Of a stretch of DNA of 64,000 bases, positions 59,074 to 64,000 are shown one piece after another; the stretch's first letter is position 1, and every line of letters begins with the position of its first letter. Origin of the DNA: Oceanicaulis sp. HTCC2633 (GTDB lineage Bacteria > Pseudomonadota > Alphaproteobacteria > Caulobacterales > Maricaulaceae); NCBI RefSeq assembly GCF_000152745.1, contig NZ_CH672428.1, forward strand, positions 2,870,625-2,934,624. The letters run 5' to 3'. The notes beneath the pieces are model-generated. The model worked only from the letters and a program-made list of their open reading frames with translations, was not told the DNA's origin and did not search any database. The position numbers and the translations under genes are program-made.

Positions 59074-60486
59074 CTAGCCCGTGCCGCCCACTGTCAATCC
59101 GTCAATGCGCAGGGTGGGTTGCCCCACGCCGACAGGCACGCCCTGACCCGCCTTGCCGCAGGTGCCGACGCCCGGATCAAGCTGCATGTCGTCGCCGATC
59201 ATCGAGATCCTGGTCAGGGCGGTGGGGCCGTCGCCAATCAGGGTTGCGCCCTTGATGGGCTCGCAGATCTTGCCGTCGCGCACGCGATAGGCCTCGGTGC
59301 AGCGGAAGACGAACTTGCCCGAGGTGATGTCCACCTGACCGCCGCCGAAATTCTTGGCGTAGATGCCGTCCTTCAGGCTCTCCAGGATTTCGCCCGGATC
59401 GCGATCGCCCGCTTCCATGATCGTATTGGTCATGCGCGGCATGGGCGGGTGGGCATAGCTTTCGCGTCGGCCATTGCCGGTGGGCTCGACGCCCATCAGG
59501 CGCGCATTCTGCCGGTCCTGCATATAGCCTTTCAGCACGCCGTCCTCGATCAGCACGGTGCGGCCGGTCGGGGTGCCTTCATCATCAAAGCTCAGGGAGC
59601 CGCGGCGATCGGGGATCGTGCCGTCATCAACGACCGTCACGCCCCTGGCGGCGACTTGCTGGCCCACCTTGCCGGAGAAGGCGGACGCGCCCTTGCGGTT
59701 GAAATCGCCCTCCAGGCCGTGACCCACCGCTTCGTGCAGCAGGATGGCCGGCCAGCCCGGGCCAAGCACGACCTGCCATTCGCCCGCAGGCGCATCAACG
59801 GCTTCGAGATTGACCTTGGCGACCCGCAGCGCTTCGTCGGCGAGCCCTTTCCAGGCGCCCGGCGCGATCCATTGATCAAAGGCGGCGCGACCGCCGGCCC
59901 CGGCCGAGCCGGTTTCGCGGCGGCCCTGGCGCTCACAGGTGACGGCGACATTCACGCGCACCAGAGGACGCACTTCGGTGCGGACATCGCCGCCTGCGCG
60001 GACAATGCCGATCACCCGGCGCGAGGCGGAAACGGAAGCGGATACCTGGACCACTTCGGGGTCCTTGGCGCGCAGATAGGCGTCGATCTCGGCGAGCAGG
60101 GTGGATTTCGCCTCGAAACCCGGCTGGGCGATGACGTCCACATCCTTGTAAAGGGTCTGATTGGCGCGGGCCGGGGAGGGCGCCATCACCGCATCGCGGC
60201 CCTGACGGGCGGCGCTGGCGGTTTCACCGGCGCGCTTGAGCGCAGCGAGGGTAGGGTCCGAGGAATGGGCGAAGCCGGACGCCTCGCCGAACACGCCCCG
60301 CAGACCAAAGCCGCGCTCGGCGTCGAAATTGGCGACCTTCAGCCGGCCATCGTCGAAGGCGAGGCTCTCTGACGCCGAGGTTTCCAGAAACAGCTCGCCG
60401 TCATCCGCTCCGACCAGCGCCTCGTCGAGCACGCGGCCCGCATCATCGGCGTCAAATTCAAAGGCGGTGAACGGATCAGTGGTCAT
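59074..60486 (-). CDS. tldD: TldD metalloprotease
   Basis: Catalytic partner of PmbA in the TldD/E zinc peptidase. The 470-residue protein has ILLHEAVGHGLEGDFNRKG (His251, Glu252, His256; the HExxxH site), ERGFGLRGVFGEASGFA, GRRESYAHPPMPRMTNTIMEAGD and KNFGGGQVDITSGKFVFRCTEAYRVRDGKICEP, all typical. AGGAG precedes the ATG. Its partner gene pmbA is at 31688-33067, an unlinked arrangement seen in many bacteria. Confidence 0.95.
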   Translation of the reverse strand: MTTDPFTAFEFDADDAGRVLDEALVGADDGELFLETSASESLAFDDGRLKVANFDAERGFGLRGVFGEASGFAHSSDPTLAALKRAGETASAARQGRDAVMAPSPARANQTLYKDVDVIAQPGFEAKSTLLAEIDAYLRAKDPEVVQVSASVSASRRVIGIVRAGGDVRTEVRPLVRVNVAVTCERQGRRETGSAGAGGRAAFDQWIAPGAWKGLADEALRVAKVNLEAVDAPAGEWQVVLGPGWPAILLHEAVGHGLEGDFNRKGASAFSGKVGQQVAARGVTVVDDGTIPDRRGSLSFDDEGTPTGRTVLIEDGVLKGYMQDRQNARLMGVEPTGNGRRESYAHPPMPRMTNTIMEAGDRDPGEILESLKDGIYAKNFGGGQVDITSGKFVFRCTEAYRVRDGKICEPIKGATLIGDGPTALTRISMIGDDMQLDPGVGTCGKAGQGVPVGVGQPTLRIDGLTVGGTG

Positions 60487-60572
60487 GACGGCTCCTGCAC
60501 GTGGCGGTAGGCCTCATACATAGACCGTGCGGCAGCGCAGTGCGAGGCTTGCGGGCAGACCCGCCCCTCCGA

Positions 60573-61181
60573 TCAGCCCTGGTGCCAGATGAACCGGGCC
60601 GGCTGAGCGGCGAGCGTGACGTTCTCGGGATCTTGCTGGGCGGCTTCGGAATAAGCAGCGTAGGCGTCCTCGAAACGGCCCAGGGTCTCCAGCGCAATGG
60701 CGGTGTTGAAGGCGGCGAGGGCGGGGCTGGCGCCCAGCTCGCGGGCCTGACGGGCGGTGTCGATCGCAGCCTGGGCCGAGCCCGTGGCGATCTGCGCGGC
60801 GGAGAGGTTCAGCCAGGCTTCCGCCAGCTCCGGCGAGAGCTCGACGGCTTCTTCAAGGTCGGAACGCGCCTGAATGTTCTGGCCGCGGGCCAGCAGCATG
60901 ACCGCGCGGTTGGTCAGGACGCGGGCGCGGGTCTCGCCGGTGACCGATGCATCACGCAGAAGCAGATCGCAGGCGCCCAGGGCGCGACCGGTGGCGCCGG
61001 TGTCGCGCGCGCCCGCCTCGCATTCGTACCGCGGGTCGTTCTCCTGACCCAGGGCGCGACCGGAAAAGGCGAAAGAGACCGCCAGCGCCAGCAAGGCCGC
61101 CATGGCCAAGCCGCAAAAGCCGCCGGTCAGCGCCTGCATCACAGGACGGTTGGATCGCGAGTTGAAGCTGTGTGTCGACAT
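60573..61181 (-). CDS. membrane-anchored TPR protein
   Basis: A 202-residue protein with a basic N-terminus and one membrane helix (about 24-46). The periplasmic part has tetratricopeptide-like repeats: TRARVLTNRAVMLLARGQNIQARSDLEEAVELSPELAEAWLNLSAAQIATGSAQAAIDTARQARELGASPALAAFNTAIALETLGRFEDAYAAYSEAAQQDPE, about three 34-residue units. Two Cys (YECEAG and GACDLL) may form a disulphide. TPR proteins bind partners; which one is unknown. ATG at 61181 follows GAGGGGG. It is divergent from coxB. Confidence 0.82.
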   Translation of the reverse strand: MSTHSFNSRSNRPVMQALTGGFCGLAMAALLALAVSFAFSGRALGQENDPRYECEAGARDTGATGRALGACDLLLRDASVTGETRARVLTNRAVMLLARGQNIQARSDLEEAVELSPELAEAWLNLSAAQIATGSAQAAIDTARQARELGASPALAAFNTAIALETLGRFEDAYAAYSEAAQQDPENVTLAAQPARFIWHQG

Positions 61182-61443
61182 GAATCTGGCCCCCTCAGAG
61201 TTCATAGTGTCCTGGAAGGTTAGCAAAGCCTAAATCACGCGGCCAGACTTTCGTGCGCAGAAGGAGGTGGAAAAAGACGGCCAAGTGCGACAAAAAGGCG
61301 CTCAAGCTCGATTGGCTAGCACGCCATTGCAGTCTATATCGTGCCGAACTCGGAGGTGGCGACGAGTCGCCGCAAGTGACGTTTGACCGCACCTCTCATC
61401 AAGCGTCGCCAATTGGACGATAGAACCAGGACTTGGGGGAATT

Positions 61444-62310
61444 ATGCGATTCTCGGCCATACTGGGCGCCCTCGCCGCCCTATGTGTAATGACAGCCAGC
61501 GCTTCGGCCACCGTGATCGGCGCGCCGGTCGACGGTCATCTGGGGCTGCAGGAAGCTGTCACCCCGGTGAAGGAAAACATCGAAGTCTTCCACGCCATGG
61601 TGCTGTGGATCATCACGGCGATCTCGCTCGTCGTGCTTGGCCTGCTGCTGTGGGTGATGGTCCGCTACAACAGCAAGCGGAACCCCGAAGCCAAGAAATT
61701 CAGCCACAACACGCTGGTTGAAGTGATCTGGACGGGCATCCCGATCCTGATCCTGGTGGTGATCGCTGTGCCGTCCTTCAAGCTGCTGTATCTGCAGGAC
61801 GTGATCCCCGAGGCGGATTTCACCATCAAGGCCACGGGCAACCAGTGGAACTGGACCTACACCTATCCTGACCATGGCGATTTCGAATACGTCGCCAACA
61901 TGCTGCCGGACGAAGACGTGGCGGCGCACCCGTATGCGGCGCTGCGCAACCTGTCGACCGACCTGCCGGTCGTGGTGCCCACCGGCGCCACCGTGCGCGT
62001 GGAAGTGACGGCCTCGGACGTGATCCACAACTGGGCGATGCCGGCCTTCGGCATCAAGATGGACGCCATTCCCGGCCGCCTGAACGAGACCTGGTTCGAA
62101 GTGAACGAGCCGGGCATCTATTACGGCCAGTGCTCGGAGCTGTGCGGCCTGCGCCATGCCTTCATGCCGATCGAGGTTCATGTGGTGCCTGAAGAGGTCT
62201 TCACCGCATGGGTCGAAGCGGCCAACAACGACCCCTACACGGCGCCGGAAGTCCTGGCCGCCTATTACGACGACGTGCGTGGCGGCGCCCGCCTCGCTTC
62301 CGTCCAGTAA
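61444..62310 (+). CDS. coxB: cytochrome c oxidase subunit II
   Basis: Holds the CuA centre that accepts electrons from cytochrome c. The 288-residue precursor has a signal peptide (cut near ASA at 22), two membrane helices (about 50-72 and 95-112), and the cupredoxin domain with [16 protein letters not shown] and the CuA ligands His195, Cys230, Glu232, Cys234, His238 and Met241 ([14 protein letters not shown]). GGGGGAATT precedes the ATG. It starts an operon with coxA, eleven bases downstream, and probably ctaB. Confidence 0.96.
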   Translation: MRFSAILGALAALCVMTASASATVIGAPVDGHLGLQEAVTPVKENIEVFHAMVLWIITAISLVVLGLLLWVMVRYNSKRNPEAKKFSHNTLVEVIWTGIPILILVVIAVPSFKLLYLQDVIPEADFTIKATGNQWNWTYTYPDHGDFEYVANMLPDEDVAAHPYAALRNLSTDLPVVVPTGATVRVEVTASDVIHNWAMPAFGIKMDAIPGRLNETWFEVNEPGIYYGQCSELCGLRHAFMPIEVHVVPEEVFTAWVEAANNDPYTAPEVLAAYYDDVRGGARLASVQ

Positions 62311-62321
62311 GGAGAGATCAG

Positions 62322-63938
62322 ATGTCAGACGCTGCTGCGCATCACGACGATCACACCCCCAGCATCTGGGACTGGAAGCGCTGGGTGTATTCCACCAACC
62401 ACAAGGACATCGGCACGATGTACCTCATCTTCGCGATCTTCGCGGGGGTGATTGGCGGCGCCATGTCCGGCCTCATCCGTTGGGAGCTCGCAGAGCCGGG
62501 TCTCCAGGTCTTCAACAACGGCTTCTGGGGCAACGAGCATAACTACAACGTCATCACGACCATGCACGGCCTGATCATGATCTTCTTCATGGTCATGCCC
62601 GCCATGATCGGCGGCTTCGGCAACTGGTTCGTGCCGCTGATGATCGGCGCGCCGGACATGGCCTTCCCGCGGATGAACAACATCTCCTTCTGGCTGCTGC
62701 CCTTCTCCTTCATCATGCTGTTCGCATCGATGTTCGTTCCGGGCGCAGGCGGGGACAATGGTTTCGGCGGCGGCTGGGTGATGTACCCGCCCTTGTCAAC
62801 GTCAGGGCATAACGGCCCGGCCTTCGACATGGTGATCTTCTCGCTGCATATCGCCGGCGTCAGCTCGCTGCTCGGTTCGATCAACTTCATCACCACGATC
62901 TTCAACATGCGCGCGCCGGGCATGACCCTGCACAAGATGCCGCTGTTCGCCTGGTCCGTGCTGGTGACCGCCTTCCTGCTGCTGCTCTCGGTTCCGGTTC
63001 TGGCCGGCGCCCTGACCATGCTGCTGACCGACCGCAACTTCGGCACGACCTTCTTCGATCCCGCCGGCGGCGGCGACCCGATCATGTACCAGCACCTGTT
63101 CTGGTTCTTCGGTCACCCTGAAGTGTACATCCTGATCCTGCCCGGCTTCGGCATGATCTCCCACATCGTGTCCACCTTCTCGCGCAAGCCGGTCTTTGGC
63201 TATCTGGGCATGGCCTACGCCATGGTCGCCATCGGCTTCATCGGCTTCATCGTGTGGGCGCACCACATGTACACCGTGGGCCTGAACGTGAACCTGAAAG
63301 CCTATTTCGTGGCCGCCACGATGATCATTGCGGTGCCGACCGGCATCAAGATCTTCTCGTGGATCGCCACCATGTGGGGCGGCTCCATCCAGTTCCGCAC
63401 CCCGATGATCTGGGCGATCGGCTTCATCTTCCTGTTCACCATCGGCGGCGTGACGGGCGTGATGCTGTCCAACGCCGGCGTCGACCAGGCCCTGCACGAC
63501 ACCTATTACGTGGTGGCGCACTTCCACTACGTGCTGTCGCTGGGCGCGGTGTTCTCCATCTTCGCCGGTTTCTACTACTGGTATGAGAAGATCTTCGGCA
63601 TCAAGTTCAACGAGACGCTGGCGAACATCCAGTTCTTCTTCTTCTTCGTGGGCGCCAACCTGATCTTCTTCCCGCAGCACTTCCTGGGCCTCCAGGGCAT
63701 GCCGCGCCGGTATGTGGATTACGCGGACGGCTTCGCGCTGTGGAACCACGTCTCCTCCATGGGCTATGTCGTGATGCTGATCGGCATGGCGGTGTTCTTC
63801 CTGGTGCTGATCGAGTCGATCCTGCGCCGCCGCCCGGCCGAAGCGAACCCGTGGGGCGAAGGCGCGACGACGCTGGAATGGACCCTGTCCTCTCCGCCGC
63901 CCTTCCACCAGTTCAACGAACTGCCGCGCATCAAGTAG
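62322..63938 (+). CDS. coxA: cytochrome c oxidase subunit I
   Basis: Catalytic subunit of the aa3-type oxidase; reduces oxygen to water and pumps protons. The 538-residue protein has twelve membrane helices. Haem ligand His82 ([11 protein letters not shown] region), the CuB/Tyr site [22 protein letters not shown], the [10 protein letters not shown] pair and [17 protein letters not shown] are all present, as is the D-channel block [26 protein letters not shown] lies just before the ATG at 62322; the longer open frame is not real. Complete. Confidence 0.97.
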   Translation: MSDAAAHHDDHTPSIWDWKRWVYSTNHKDIGTMYLIFAIFAGVIGGAMSGLIRWELAEPGLQVFNNGFWGNEHNYNVITTMHGLIMIFFMVMPAMIGGFGNWFVPLMIGAPDMAFPRMNNISFWLLPFSFIMLFASMFVPGAGGDNGFGGGWVMYPPLSTSGHNGPAFDMVIFSLHIAGVSSLLGSINFITTIFNMRAPGMTLHKMPLFAWSVLVTAFLLLLSVPVLAGALTMLLTDRNFGTTFFDPAGGGDPIMYQHLFWFFGHPEVYILILPGFGMISHIVSTFSRKPVFGYLGMAYAMVAIGFIGFIVWAHHMYTVGLNVNLKAYFVAATMIIAVPTGIKIFSWIATMWGGSIQFRTPMIWAIGFIFLFTIGGVTGVMLSNAGVDQALHDTYYVVAHFHYVLSLGAVFSIFAGFYYWYEKIFGIKFNETLANIQFFFFFVGANLIFFPQHFLGLQGMPRRYVDYADGFALWNHVSSMGYVVMLIGMAVFFLVLIESILRRRPAEANPWGEGATTLEWTLSSPPPFHQFNELPRIK

Positions 63939-63939
63939 C

Positions 63940-64000
63940 GTGCCGTTGAGCCAACAGACGGAACCGGAAACGCAAACCGTGACCGACCTTTCCGCCGATC
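63940..64000 (+). CDS. start of the next gene, likely protohaem IX farnesyltransferase (ctaB/cyoE)
   Basis: An open frame runs from a GTG at 63940, one base after the coxA stop, to the window end; an in-frame GTG at 63979 (VTDLSAD...) is an alternative start. Only about 20 residues are visible and they are not diagnostic. The ctaB identification rests on the usual alphaproteobacterial order coxB-coxA-ctaB. It could instead be another cox-cluster gene. Confidence 0.4.
   Translation, partial: MPLSQQTEPETQTVTDLSAD

Noticed and set aside
61227..61443. Search for a clear promoter before coxB
   Set aside because: TTGCAG and TATATC occur near 61327-61340, but their spacing does not fit a sigma-70 promoter, so I do not report one.

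Overview
The window is a GC-rich, gene-dense chromosomal segment from an alphaproteobacterium. Several family choices point to the Caulobacterales/Maricaulales side: an alphaproteobacterial-style CheZ next to a CheY, DUF2093, DUF3035, DUF4170 and DUF4349 proteins, a TonB-dependent receptor of Caulobacter type, a CtpA-like phosphatase beside the lipid A genes, a plant-type glutamate-cysteine ligase and a coxB-coxA cluster. The genus is my inference. There are no rRNA, tRNA, CRISPR, phage or transposase genes that I can see.

Layout. 1-1.7 kb: end of a YjbQ protein, a DUF4349 lipoprotein and a small conserved protein. 1.7-2.7 kb: a gene-free kilobase full of palindromic repeats, followed by an AT-rich foreign-looking membrane protein gene. 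3.8-5.6 kb: panD, then cheZ and cheY on the other strand. 5.7-9.6 kb: MaoC hydratase, ribF, rsmD, rluB-type pseudouridine synthase and tadA. 9.6-11.4 kb: a secreted protein and two GNAT acetyltransferases. 11.6-14.4 kb: an acyl-CoA dehydrogenase and a phosphotransferase that together look like a split ACAD11. 14.5-17.1 kb: a secreted amidohydrolase, a DUF3035 lipoprotein and lspA. 17.4-19.7 kb: an AT-rich acyltransferase-3/SGNH gene (surface glycan O-acylation) next to mutL. 21.7-33 kb: an envelope block with an M23 peptidase, lpxL-like, lpxK, waaA and a DUF374 acyltransferase in a tight operon, a CtpA-like phosphatase, an FkbM methyltransferase, an MsbA-like ABC exporter, DUF4170, cysQ and pmbA. 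33-36.7 kb: MAPEG, a DsbA-family oxidoreductase, a REC-GGDEF protein, a mini flagellar-rod-like protein and a foreign AT-rich gene with a HEPN-like motif and zinc ribbons. 36.7-49.4 kb: ubiD, a PepSY protein, a serine hydrolase, an enoyl-CoA hydratase, an arylesterase-like protein, a PilJ-N protein, a MarR/SDR divergon, an EtfB-type methyltransferase, msrB and ubiA. 49.4-53.2 kb: succinate-semialdehyde dehydrogenase, rsmE and gshA. 53.2-61.2 kb: a DUF559 nuclease inside repeats, a POT peptide transporter, a retropepsin-like protease, a TonB-dependent receptor, tldD and a TPR protein. 61.4-64 kb: coxB, coxA and the first codons of the next gene.

How it works together. The main themes are outer-membrane construction (lipid A acylation, phosphorylation, Kdo addition, export and remodelling), quinone and cytochrome oxidase supply (ubiA, ubiD, coxBA), acyl-CoA metabolism, and chemotaxis/second-messenger signalling. 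Most of the chromosome here is ordinary. The most unusual items are two fixed-length palindromic repeat families (97 bp and 104 bp, three copies each), a third palindromic unit that supplies the end of a DUF559 nuclease gene, three AT-rich foreign genes, two signalling proteins whose phospho-acceptor residues are missing, and five convergent gene pairs whose stop codons overlap in a shared CTAG or CTAA.
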